In this document: one piece after another, positions 6,125 through 11,889 of the stretch
How positions within the stretch are numbered: the stretch's first letter is position 1
Layout: the number at the start of each line of letters is the position of its first letter
Program-made: the position numbers and the translations under genes
Origin: Pedobacter sp.
Lineage (GTDB): Bacteria; Bacteroidota; Bacteroidia; Sphingobacteriales; Sphingobacteriaceae
DNA length: 11,889 nt
Assembly (NCBI GenBank): GCA_028287885.1
Contig: JAQBOT010000068.1
Coordinates: 1-11,889, forward strand
Direction of reading: 5' to 3'
Notes under the pieces: generated by a model
The model's input: only the letters and a program-made list of their open reading frames with translations
Told to the model about the DNA's origin: nothing
Databases searched by the model: none

Positions 6125-7030
6125 TTAGCTTACGTTTTTAACCTTATCTATAAATATATCGTTCATTGTTGGGATGACTTCGTCAAGGCGCGTGATGGCT
6201 ACATGCGGTAATAGTGCCATTAACACCTGATTGGCGGTTTGCTGAGGTCGCAATTGTACTTTTATGATCGTCTTACCTAGTACTTTCTTAAGTTCCAGGA
6301 CGTCAAATATAGAAGTTGCATTCCCAGGATCATATTCTCCATCGTACTCCAGCCAATACGTATTGTTGCGGTAGGTGGACTTGATGTCTGTTACGGAGCC
6401 ATCCAATATTTTCTTTGACTTATGGATCAAGGCGATATTATCGCATAATTCCTCTACAGACTCCATTCGGTGCGTAGAAAAAATGAAGGTTGCGCCTTGT
6501 TTATTAAGTTCAAGGATCTCATTCTTGATGATATCAGCATTTACGGGATCAAAGCCCGAAAAGGGCTCATCAAGGATAATAAGTTCCGGTTTATGCAGCA
6601 CAGTAGCCACAAACTGCACTTTTTGCTGCATACCTTTACTTAAATCTTCTACCTTCTTATTCCACCAGGTTTGCATTTCAAGCTTTTCAAACCAATACTT
6701 TAAGCGTTTGGTCGCTTCCTGAGAAGACAGGCCTTTCAGTCTGGCCAGATACATCACCTGCTCGCCAATTTCCATCTTTTTGTACAAGCCGCGTTCTTCT
6801 GGCAGATAGCCAATCTGAGAAATGTGATCCACATTCAAACGCTGACCGTTGATGGTGACTTCGCCGCTATCTGGTGCTGTGATTTGTGTGATTATTCTAA
6901 TGAGAGAGGTTTTGCCGGCACCGTTTGGACCAAGGAGGCCGAAGATTTTGCCTCTTTCTACTTCGAGACTAACGTCGTTTAAAGCACGGTGATTGGCATA
7001 TTGCTTTACAATATTCTTTACGCTGAGCAT
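6125..7030 (-). CDS. ABC transporter ATP-binding protein, NatA-like
   Basis: A 301-residue ATPase that powers the adjacent permease. Walker A is GPNGAGKT (34-41), the Q-loop region reads IGYLPEERGLYKKM (73-86, the PEERGLY form typical of NatA-type exporters), the ABC signature is LSKGMQQK (130-137), Walker B is LIILDEP (150-156) with catalytic Glu155, and the switch histidine is His187 in STHRME. A C-terminal extension (about 205-301) matches the DUF4162-like tail seen on such exporters. It is the first gene of the leftward four-gene cluster. The 151 bp upstream, to the DUF72 stop, contains no match to the Bacteroidota -7 consensus that I would defend. Confidence 0.94.
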   Translation of the reverse strand: MLSVKNIVKQYANHRALNDVSLEVERGKIFGLLGPNGAGKTSLIRIITQITAPDSGEVTINGQRLNVDHISQIGYLPEERGLYKKMEIGEQVMYLARLKGLSSQEATKRLKYWFEKLEMQTWWNKKVEDLSKGMQQKVQFVATVLHKPELIILDEPFSGFDPVNADIIKNEILELNKQGATFIFSTHRMESVEELCDNIALIHKSKKILDGSVTDIKSTYRNNTYWLEYDGEYDPGNATSIFDVLELKKVLGKTIIKVQLRPQQTANQVLMALLPHVAITRLDEVIPTMNDIFIDKVKNVS

Positions 7031-7181
7031 CTTTAAAGATTAGGTTATAGAACGTTAGTCACGAGAACCAACGAAATGTTACACCTACAACCAGTAAATA
7101 TTTTTAGCGGAATGTGAATGATTGTTGCAGACCCCTCATGAGCAGCATGATTATTAATATAATTTCACACTGCCTCTAAAC

Positions 7182-7928
7182 TCAGAGAAGTTTAATGCCC
7201 TGGGTATTTTCTGAATTTACCAGCTCCATCAACTGCTTCGAATTGGTTAAAGCAGAAGTTCCCCAAGTATTATTGAAATACACAAATACCCGTTTCGCAG
7301 GTTCGTCAAACTGCTTCACGAAGTCTTCAATTTCCGTTTGCTCGTACAATGACTTATATAGAACCGGCCGACCATGGAAGCGGTAATAAACGACCTCTGT
7401 GTTTTGGATCAGATCATCCGGCAGAGCTGAAGGATAGCTGATACCACTGAAGGTGATGTTTTGCAAAGATAACTCGCGAATTGCATGTTCATTCCACCAG
7501 CTCGCATGTCTAAACTCAAGTACATTTTGGTAATTTGGGTTCAAGTGGTTCAGAATATTGTATAACCGTTCTTCAGTGTAAGAATAGCTTGGTGGCAGCT
7601 GAAATAGGATGCAGCCCAACTTATCGCCAAGTCCCTCCTCTATTAGGGAGTAAAAATCATTAACAACGGGTTGTATATCATTGAACTTTTTAAAATGGGT
7701 GATTCCACGAGGAGCCTTTATGGTGAAAAGGAAGTCTTGTGGGCTCTTATCATACCAGGCTTTTAAGGCTGCAATCGTTGGCAGTTTGTAAAAGCTGGAG
7801 TTAATCTCAATGGTGTTGTAGTGTTCACAATAGTATTGGAACCAGTTTTTTGCGGCAAGACCCTTTGGATAAAATATCTCCTTCCATTCCCTGTACAAAA
7901 ATCCTGAACAACCAATTCTCCATTCCAT
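7182..7928 (-). CDS. DUF72 (YecE-type) TIM-barrel protein
   Basis: A 248-residue member of DUF72/YecE. Family landmarks are the start RIGCSGFLYREWKEIFYP (4-21), EINSSFYKLP (41-50), FLFTIKAPRGITH (66-78), LFQLPPSY (108-115), LEFRHASWW (137-145), VYYRFHGRP (179-187) and VFVYFNNTWGTSA (214-226). The length is normal. The fold is a TIM barrel, and the biochemical role of the family is not established; the conserved polar residues on the strand ends suggest a metal or nucleic-acid related enzyme at most. Start is the first ATG of the frame. It stands alone, upstream of and in the same direction as the ABC cluster but 151 bp away, so probably a separate transcript. Confidence 0.9.
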   Translation of the reverse strand: MEWRIGCSGFLYREWKEIFYPKGLAAKNWFQYYCEHYNTIEINSSFYKLPTIAALKAWYDKSPQDFLFTIKAPRGITHFKKFNDIQPVVNDFYSLIEEGLGDKLGCILFQLPPSYSYTEERLYNILNHLNPNYQNVLEFRHASWWNEHAIRELSLQNITFSGISYPSALPDDLIQNTEVVYYRFHGRPVLYKSLYEQTEIEDFVKQFDEPAKRVFVYFNNTWGTSALTNSKQLMELVNSENTQGIKLL

Positions 7929-8149
7929 CTACTTAGATTAAAAGTAATTTAGCTTCCAATTCTCAAAAGCATCGCTTGGAAAAAAACAGCTGCAGCGATA
8001 TTTATGTTTTACACCGACTTGCCGAATATTAAAACCACATTGTAATACAAGCATTTATAATTATAGAAACGAATATCCTATTGGGAACTTCTGATTTGCA
8101 CCTTCATCGAACAACTAATCTGAGGATCAAGTAACCCCCCCGGCGGAAA

Positions 8150-8265
8150 CGGTAAAATACATGACTGAACTCCCCTTAATAGAGAAGTCATAGGTTAAAA
8201 GAAACCTCAGTATCAAATTAAACTCCCCATGGAATCGGTAAAATACATGACTGAACTCCCCTTAA
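8150..8265 (+). repeat. Perfect 30-bp direct repeat, 86 bp apart
   Basis: 8150-8179 and 8236-8265 are identical over 30 bases (beginning CGGTAAAATACATGACTG and ending CTCCCCTTAA). Imperfect similarity extends about 13 bases to the left (C-run then GGAA). The first copy is followed by ATGACT...AGTCAT (inverted, 8161-8191) and by AGGTT-AAAAGA-AACCT (8192-8207), so the interval may fold. Both copies could encode the peptide VKYMTELPL, but in short open frames out of register with each other. Possibly a dispersed intergenic repeat or a relic of an inserted element. Confidence 0.75.
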
Positions 8266-8283
8266 CAAACTTAGTGCATAAAG

Positions 8284-8340
8284 TTAAATGAGAAATTTAG
8301 GGCATAAAAAAAAGCCAGTTACCTGGCTTTTCTCATTTAA
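8284..8340 (-). terminator. Intrinsic terminator of grpE-dnaJ
   Basis: A perfect 9-bp stem (AAAAGCCAG 8310-8318 with CTGGCTTTT 8323-8331) around a 4-base loop is followed on the minus strand by eight T residues (8313-8306). A second perfect 11-bp inverted pair, TTAAATGAGAA (8284-8294) with TTCTCATTTAA (8330-8340), encloses it. It starts about 15-25 nt after the downstream dnaJ stop at 8355-8357. Confidence 0.85.
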
Positions 8341-8354
8341 AAAAAAAATAATTA

Positions 8355-8456
8355 TTATTCAAAGTATTCTTTCATCTTCTCGAAGAAGCTCTTATCATTT
8401 TTACCGGGTTGAGGTTTAAAGTTCGGAGACTCTCTTAGTTTCTCTAAGATGTCTCT
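8355..8456 (-). pseudogene. dnaJ: Detached in-frame C-terminal end of dnaJ
   Basis: Immediately after the dnaJ stop TAA (8459-8457), the same frame runs 33 codons to a second TAA (8357-8355). It encodes RDILEKLRESPNFKPQ, then PGKNDKSFFEKMKEYFE. This is what a DnaJ C-terminus looks like: compare KSFFDGVKKFF at the end of E. coli DnaJ and the Glu/Leu-rich dimerisation helix before it. With one extra residue in place of the stop the protein would be 389 residues, a normal length for Bacteroidota DnaJ. Reading GAA instead of TAA gives SNEERDIL, so a single G-to-T change on the coding strand (C to A at plus position 8459) explains it. No start codon precedes this piece, so it is translated only by readthrough or if the stop is an error. 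Confidence 0.82.
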
Positions 8457-9524
8457 TTATTCATTGCTTAACGCTTTTGGCGTCCAAATGTTGACGTGGA
8501 TAATCTCATCTCCTCTATTGTAAGAATTGATTTCAGGAATTCCCTTACCTTTTAAGCGCAACAACTTGCCACTTTGAGTACCTGGATCAATTTTAATCTT
8601 TGCCTTGCCATCAATCGTCGGAACTTCCGCACTATAACCCAATGCTGCATCAACAATACTTACATGAAGGTCATAAACGATGTTATTTCCTTCGCGTTTA
8701 AGCGTCTCGTGAGGTATTTCTTCAATCAAGATGATCAAATCACCAGGAACACCACCATTTGGCGCTGCATTTCCCTTTCCGCTCATGCTCAATTGCATAC
8801 CATCGCTAACACCAGCAGGGATGTTTATGCTGATGGTTTCCTCACCGCGAACGGTACCTTCACCATGGCATGAATTACATTTAGCAGTGATCTGACTTCC
8901 GCTACCATTACATGTAGGGCAAGTAGATGACGTTTGCATCTGACCTAAAATTGTGTTGGTAACCCGCCTAACAGCTCCACTTCCACCACAAGTACTGCAA
9001 GTACTTACTGAAGAACGATCTTTAGCACCTGTTCCATCACAAGTTTTACAAGTGATTTGCTTGTTTACTTTTATCTTTTTCTCTGCACCATTGGCGATTT
9101 CTTCCAGGGTGAGTTTTACTTTGATCCTTAGGTTTGATCCTTTAGCAACGCGTCTTCCGCCGCGTGACTGCTGTTGACCGCCGCCGAAGAAGCTGTCGAA
9201 CGGACTGCCACCCCCTCCACCGAAGATGTCTCCGAACTGGCTAAAGATGTCATCCATATTCATGCCGCCGCCGCCATAACCACCGTTACCGGATGCACCA
9301 CCAACACCTGCATGGCCGTAGTGGTCATACCGCTGCTTCTTTTCCGGGTTACTTAATATTTCATAAGCTTCCGCTGCTTCCTTAAACTTATCTTCCGCCG
9401 ATTTATCATTCGGATTCTTATCCGGGTGATGCTTAATAGCAAGCTTACGATAAGCTTTTTTTATCTCATCTGCTGATGAACCTTTCGAAACACCAAGTAT
9501 GTCGTAATAATCTCTCTTACTCAT
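8457..9524 (-). CDS. dnaJ: Chaperone DnaJ, truncated at the C-terminus
   Basis: A type I J-domain co-chaperone that stimulates DnaK ATPase and delivers unfolded clients. The J-domain is residues 1-70 with HPD at 33-35. A Gly/Phe-rich linker follows (about 70-120, including [14 protein letters not shown]). Four zinc-binding CxxCxGxG repeats are intact: CKTCDGTG (159), CSTCGGSG (176), CPTCNGSG (202) and CNSCHGEG (216). Client-binding beta domains run to [15 protein letters not shown] (341-355). The open frame ends at residue 355, about 34 residues short of expectation, because of an in-frame TAA; the missing tail is encoded directly downstream. That tail carries the C-terminal dimerisation region in well-studied DnaJ proteins, so this version would probably keep DnaK stimulation but dimerise and hold clients poorly. 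It starts 4 bp after grpE, in one operon with it. Confidence 0.96.
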   Translation of the reverse strand: MSKRDYYDILGVSKGSSADEIKKAYRKLAIKHHPDKNPNDKSAEDKFKEAAEAYEILSNPEKKQRYDHYGHAGVGGASGNGGYGGGGMNMDDIFSQFGDIFGGGGGSPFDSFFGGGQQQSRGGRRVAKGSNLRIKVKLTLEEIANGAEKKIKVNKQITCKTCDGTGAKDRSSVSTCSTCGGSGAVRRVTNTILGQMQTSSTCPTCNGSGSQITAKCNSCHGEGTVRGEETISINIPAGVSDGMQLSMSGKGNAAPNGGVPGDLIILIEEIPHETLKREGNNIVYDLHVSIVDAALGYSAEVPTIDGKAKIKIDPGTQSGKLLRLKGKGIPEINSYNRGDEIIHVNIWTPKALSNE

Positions 9525-9528
9525 AATA

Positions 9529-10140
9529 TTAACTACCCACTACAACTTTAGCGAATCTGATTACCTTATCATTCAAAGTGTATCCTTTTTCTAATTCATC
9601 TATAACCTTACCCTTCATATCTTCCGTAGGAGCAGGTATTTTTGTAATCGCCTCATGCAAGTCGGTATTGAAAGGGGTATTGATACTCTCCATATCTTTC
9701 AAGCCTTTTTGCATCAGCTGATTCTTTAATTTATTGTGCACCAATTGTACACCTTCTTTAATTGCAGCAACATCAGTTGCATTTTCGGCAGCTTTATTTG
9801 CTCTGTCGAAATCATCTAAAATAGGAAGTAGCGATACGATAATGTCTTTACCGGCTGTTTGCAACAATTCAACACGTTCTTTTTGTGTACGGCGTTTATA
9901 GTTGTCAAACTCAGCAAATAATCTTAGGTATTTATCATTAAGTGCAGCGTTTTCTAGTTTCAACTTCTCTTCAGCAGAGATTTCTACTTCAGGTTCTGGA
10001 TTGCTGTTTTCTGAAGCGCCATTTTCTCCGGCTAATTCTTCAACTGTTCCCTGGGTTGTTTCTTCAGTTATCGCTTGCTCTTCGGTTTTATTTTCCATAT
10101 TCGGATCTTCGTTATCGTTCTTTTTCTTCTTACTAAACAT
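9529..10140 (-). CDS. grpE: Nucleotide exchange factor GrpE
   Basis: A 203-residue protein that releases ADP from DnaK. It has a charged, low-complexity N-terminus (about 1-55, mostly Glu/Asn/Thr), a long coiled-coil helix including [17 protein letters not shown], then [12 protein letters not shown], and the C-terminal beta domain with [13 protein letters not shown] and the family signature [23 protein letters not shown] near the end. I start it at ATG 10140 (MFSKKKKND); the frame can be read from a TTG at 10152, but ATG is preferred and leaves about 22 nt of leader after the promoter box. It is the first gene of a grpE-dnaJ operon. No CIRCE-like TTAGCACTC repeat is seen upstream, and hrcA is not adjacent. 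Confidence 0.96.
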   Translation of the reverse strand: MFSKKKKNDNEDPNMENKTEEQAITEETTQGTVEELAGENGASENSNPEPEVEISAEEKLKLENAALNDKYLRLFAEFDNYKRRTQKERVELLQTAGKDIIVSLLPILDDFDRANKAAENATDVAAIKEGVQLVHNKLKNQLMQKGLKDMESINTPFNTDLHEAITKIPAPTEDMKGKVIDELEKGYTLNDKVIRFAKVVVGS

Positions 10141-10168
10141 GGTAGAATACAATTTTTGAGGGTAAACT

Positions 10169-10176
10169 CAAATTTA
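10169..10176 (-). promoter_or_regulatory. -7 promoter box of grpE-dnaJ
   Basis: Minus strand TAAATTTG, a perfect TAnnTTTG match, about 30 bases before the grpE ATG. Twenty bases upstream the -33 position reads ATGG, which is poor and overlaps one arm of the inverted repeat at 10191-10200. Position and match make it the best promoter candidate in the window. Confidence 0.5.
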
Positions 10177-10190
10177 TTGCCAATAGAATA

Positions 10191-10243
10191 TATCAGCCAT
10201 GCTGGCAGATTTAAGTAAACCCTGCATAACATAATGGCTGATA
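10191..10243. promoter_or_regulatory. 10-bp inverted repeat upstream of grpE
   Basis: TATCAGCCAT (10191-10200) and ATGGCTGATA (10234-10243) are perfect inverted copies 33 bases apart. The arm nearer grpE covers the -33 region of the candidate promoter. It could be a looping operator for a heat-shock regulator, or an RNA hairpin following the FtsE-like gene; there is no T-run to suggest termination. Confidence 0.4.
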
Positions 10244-10265
10244 ATGAAAATTATGTCAGCAAATA

Positions 10266-10949
10266 CTAACTGATTGTTGCGTCTTCAAGTACCACTCCGC
10301 TTTCACATTTGATGATTCGGGAAGGGAGCGTACGTATAATTTGATAATCGTGAGTCGCCATTAAAACTGCCGTACCACTTTGGCTAATTTGCTTTAATAG
10401 CATGACGATTTCTTCTGAAGTATCTGGATCAAGGTTTCCTGTAGGCTCATCGGCAAGGATAATCTCCGGGTTATTCAGCAAGGCGCGCGCAATGACAACC
10501 CGTTGCTGTTCGCCACCTGACATTTCGTGTGGCATTTTCCTAATCTTAGAACGGAGACCTACTTTCTCAAGAACATCTTTGATGCGCTCTTGAATAAGGT
10601 TTTGATCTTTCCAGCCGGTCGCTTTAAGTACAAACTCCAGGTTCTTCTCTACTGTTCTATCCGTAAGCAATTGAAAGTCTTGAAAAACAATACCGAGTTT
10701 ACGCCTAAGATAAGGCACGTCGCGAATGGCAAGCTTTTTCAAGTCGAAACCTGCAATGGTACCTTCACCATTACCAATGTGAAGATCACCGTAAATAATT
10801 TTCAACAAACTGCTTTTTCCAGAGCCTGTCTGCCCAATTAAGAACACAAACTCTCCTTTATCTATATTGAGATTCACGTTGGATAAAACAAGGTGTTTTT
10901 GCTGATAAACATCAACGTTTTTTAAACTAATTACTGAATTCGCGGCCAT
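10266..10949 (-). CDS. FtsE-like ABC ATP-binding protein
   Basis: A 227-residue stand-alone ABC ATPase of the FtsE/LolD size class. Walker A is GQTGSGKS (39-46), the Q-loop glutamine is Gln90 in GIVFQDFQLL, the ABC signature is MSGGEQQR (143-150), Walker B is IILADEP (163-169) with Glu168, and the switch His200 lies in MATHDYQI. The text around Q-loop and Walker B (FQDFQLL, LADEPTGNLDP) fits FtsE, which pairs with the membrane protein FtsX to control cell-wall hydrolases at division. No ftsX-type permease is adjacent; an unrecognised 67-residue protein is encoded 2 bp upstream and grpE about 125 bp downstream. I therefore leave the symbol blank. LolD-type lipoprotein release is the main alternative. 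Confidence 0.88.
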   Translation of the reverse strand: MAANSVISLKNVDVYQQKHLVLSNVNLNIDKGEFVFLIGQTGSGKSSLLKIIYGDLHIGNGEGTIAGFDLKKLAIRDVPYLRRKLGIVFQDFQLLTDRTVEKNLEFVLKATGWKDQNLIQERIKDVLEKVGLRSKIRKMPHEMSGGEQQRVVIARALLNNPEIILADEPTGNLDPDTSEEIVMLLKQISQSGTAVLMATHDYQIIRTLPSRIIKCESGVVLEDATIS

Positions 10950-10951
10950 GC

Positions 10952-11155
10952 TTATAATTCTAATTTTTTTATTTGTCCGAAGGGCAAATCATTTACAATA
11001 CTCATGATATAAGGTATTTTATCAGTAAGGCCCAGCTTATCCAAAGATTTATCTGGTCTATCTACCCGGAAGTATGCCAGCAAGGTGAACTTATCATCTC
11101 TAAGTTGCACGTAGTCTGGAATCTTAGCAATACCTTTTACTTTAATAATATACAT
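10952..11155 (-). CDS. Conserved-looking small protein of unknown function
   Basis: A 67-residue soluble protein (MYIIKVKGIAKIPDYVQLRD...) that I do not assign to a named family. It has an N-terminal pair of strand-like stretches (MYIIKVKGIA, FTLLAYFRV at about 24-32), a middle Asp/Lys/Leu-rich helix (RPDKSLDKLGL) and an ending NDLPFGQIKKLEL. No signal peptide, membrane span or cysteine is present. I start it at ATG 11155; a second ATG eight codons upstream (11179) is possible, but a perfect TAnnTTTG box lies between the two. The stop is 2 bp before the FtsE-like ATPase start, so the two are very likely translated together and may work together. Confidence 0.7.
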   Translation of the reverse strand: MYIIKVKGIAKIPDYVQLRDDKFTLLAYFRVDRPDKSLDKLGLTDKIPYIMSIVNDLPFGQIKKLEL

Positions 11156-11161
11156 TTTGTT

Positions 11162-11169
11162 CAAAAATA
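11162..11169 (-). promoter_or_regulatory. Candidate -7 box before the 67-residue protein gene
   Basis: Minus strand TATTTTTG matches TAnnTTTG exactly, with TTTC 21 bases upstream as a possible -33. It is only 6 bases from the chosen ATG, which would make the transcript almost leaderless, so confidence is low. Confidence 0.25.
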
Positions 11170-11256
11170 GTGTTTCCAATCCAATTTATAGAAAGCGGGA
11201 AGGCAGAACAAAAAGAAAAATGCAAGTAAAGGGAGATAGGTTGCGTTAAGCCCTGA

Positions 11257-11454
11257 TTATCGGCGCAAGTATATCTCCATGCCGAAAGCAAGAAGGACAA
11301 ACAGTGCACAGATTAGATACGACTGATAACGGGCGAAATTTAACGTCCAGCCGTATGTAATTCTTTTCTCTACCCAAATGGCGGGATCTTTAGGGTTGTA
11401 ATAAAAGATAGCCCACTTCCAGAGTTTGGGGTTATTTTTATCAAAGGAGTTCAT
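11257..11454 (-). CDS. DUF5808-like small membrane protein
   Basis: A 65-residue protein. The N-terminal soluble part has WKWAIFYYNPKDPAIWVEKR (12-31) and GWTLNFA (35-41), which resembles the DUF5808 motif (a Y/F-N-P-x-D-P-R-x-F-V-x-K-R followed by GWTLNFA). One membrane span follows at about 44-62 (SYLICALFVLLAFGMEIYL), ending in two arginines. The role is unknown. I use ATG 11454 (MNSFDKNNPK), since the 12 residues before it from the ATG at 11490 look like non-coding translation. The frame after its stop stays open for 31 more codons and encodes another hydrophobic stretch. Orientation matches the genes on both sides, but gaps of about 100 and 190 bp argue against tight coupling. Confidence 0.7.
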   Translation of the reverse strand: MNSFDKNNPKLWKWAIFYYNPKDPAIWVEKRITYGWTLNFARYQSYLICALFVLLAFGMEIYLRR

Positions 11455-11504
11455 ACTTCTAATATATGAAAAATCATTTAACTGGAACAAAAGGAATTAA
11501 CGAG

Positions 11505-11643
11505 AAGGATGTTTTATTTTCAGAATTAATGACATTAATGTATCGACACTAAGAAGCTTTTATATTCGCTTTCAATTGAATCAAAGGCATTTACGTCAAG
11601 AATCTTTTATTTTCAATTTGATTGAGACAAATGGTATTAAGTC
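11505..11643 (-). repeat. Degenerate 46-47-bp tandem repeat, 3 copies
   Basis: Units begin at 11505, 11551 and 11598 with AAGGATGTTTTATTTTC, AAGAAGCTTTTATATTC and AAGAATCTTTTATTTTC. Units 2 and 3 also agree in their second half (ATTGAATCAAAGGCATTTACGTC against ATTGAGACAAATGG-TATTAAGTC). The array fills the gap between the Maf gene stop (11647) and the upstream side of the DUF5808-like gene. AT-rich, no hairpin of note, function unknown. Confidence 0.65.
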
Positions 11644-11646
11644 AGG

Positions 11647-11889
11647 CTAATATTTAGATAAAGCTGTGTAGAGCTTCTCCGTTGGAAGCCCCATGACGTT
11701 TGTGTAAGAACCAATAATCTTTTCAACGGCAATCATGCCGATCCAGTCCTGCACCCCATAAGAGCCGGCTTTATCGAAAGGCTTGTAATGTTCAATATAG
11801 TACCTGATCTGTGCTGGGCTGAGTTCCCTGAATACCACCTCCGTCACATCGTAAAACGTATCTATTTTTCCTTGAAAAGCCAAACTGAC
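11647..11889 (-). CDS. Maf-family nucleotide pyrophosphatase, C-terminal part
   Basis: The frame is open to the right edge of the window, so only the last 80 residues are present. They match the C-terminal half of Maf/YhdE-type proteins: KIDTFYDVTEVVFREL, then FDKAGSYGVQDWIG with the conserved Lys-Ala-Gly and Gln, then IGSYTNVMGLP. Maf proteins hydrolyse non-canonical or canonical nucleoside triphosphates (dTTP/UTP or m7GTP types) to the monophosphate and pyrophosphate in the cytoplasm; the fragment does not decide the subtype. The TTG at 11883 is an internal leucine codon, not the start. It is followed by the 46-bp tandem repeat, and no hairpin terminator is clear. Confidence 0.92.
   Translation of the reverse strand, partial: VSLAFQGKIDTFYDVTEVVFRELSPAQIRYYIEHYKPFDKAGSYGVQDWIGMIAVEKIIGSYTNVMGLPTEKLYTALSKY

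Larger units (their letters stand above)
7929..8354. other. Non-coding stretch between DUF72 gene and dnaJ region
   Basis: About 430 bases with no gene that I can support on either strand. It holds a weak promoter candidate for the DUF72 gene on the minus strand (TTTG at 7967-7964, 17 bases, TACTTTTA at 7946-7939), the direct repeats at 8150-8265, a shorter near-repeat (TTAGTGCATAAA at 8271 and TTAGGGCATAAA at 8298), and the dnaJ terminator. The part 8000-8130 shows nothing recognisable. Confidence 0.6.

Noticed and set aside
7969..7998. Hairpin ATCGCT...AGCGAT upstream of the DUF72 gene
   Set aside because: Only 6 bp with a long loop; expected by chance in a sequence of this length.
8229..8291. 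20-codon frame (MESVKYMTELPL...) over the second 30-bp repeat
   Set aside because: Very short, the matching frame in the first copy has no start codon, and the two are out of register; there is no reason to call it a gene.
8953..9356. Rightward open frames opposite dnaJ
   Set aside because: They are antisense reflections of the Gly-rich and Cys-repeat region of dnaJ, with low-complexity composition and no family resemblance.
10141..10152. TTG start for grpE at 10152
   Set aside because: It adds only MYST before the ATG at 10140, which gives the more usual start MFSKKKK.
10141..10265. CIRCE/HrcA operator upstream of grpE
   Set aside because: No TTAGCACTC or GAGTGCTAA sequence is present; the inverted repeat found is different in sequence and spacing.

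Overview
The window reads as a chromosomal segment from a Bacteroidota bacterium, most likely of the Pedobacter/Sphingobacterium group. The pointers are the family content (short Ppx/GppA phosphatase, stand-alone LuxC-type reductase beside a dicluster ferredoxin, FtsE-like ATPase upstream of grpE-dnaJ), starts that lack clear Shine-Dalgarno sequences, and several upstream sequences matching the Bacteroidota TAnnTTTG -7 box. The genus assignment is inference from protein flavour, not a search.

Layout. 1-420 is the 3' end of an outer-membrane beta-barrel protein gene (+), converging on an NlpC/P60 cell-wall peptidase (451-1230, -). A universal stress protein (1357-1806, +) follows, then a degenerate 31-bp tandem repeat that runs into a long bidirectional hairpin terminator. 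The hairpin is shared with a dicluster ferredoxin (2062-2412, -). The ferredoxin is transcribed divergently from a LuxC-family acyl-CoA reductase (2487-3506, +) across a 74-bp promoter region containing a perfect 12-bp palindrome. Next comes a tight leftward operon: ABC ATPase (6125-7030), ABC-2 permease (4797-6119), Ppx/GppA phosphatase (3889-4794) and a 67-residue protein resembling only the C-terminal tail of Rpn/PD-(D/E)XK nucleases (3665-3868). A DUF72 protein (7182-7928, -) precedes a roughly 430-bp non-coding stretch with a perfect 30-bp direct repeat and the dnaJ terminator.

The right part is all leftward: a partial Maf pyrophosphatase (11647-edge), a DUF5808-like membrane protein, an unrecognised 67-residue protein, an FtsE-like ATPase, grpE and dnaJ. 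GrpE and DnaJ are the nucleotide-exchange factor and J-protein of the DnaK chaperone cycle. Neither dnaK nor hrcA is in the window, and I saw no CIRCE element. The grpE leader instead has a perfect TAnnTTTG box and a 10-bp inverted repeat.

The strongest anomaly is in dnaJ. The reading frame stops at TAA (8457-8459), but the same frame continues for 33 codons encoding what looks like the conserved DnaJ C-terminus, and the terminator sits just beyond that second stop. This looks like a single nonsense substitution removing the C-terminal dimerisation tail, or a sequencing error, or readthrough. I found no complete mobile element, CRISPR array, tRNA or rRNA, and no clearly new multi-gene system. 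The other notable items are the orphan Rpn-tail protein and three families of short-period intergenic repeats.
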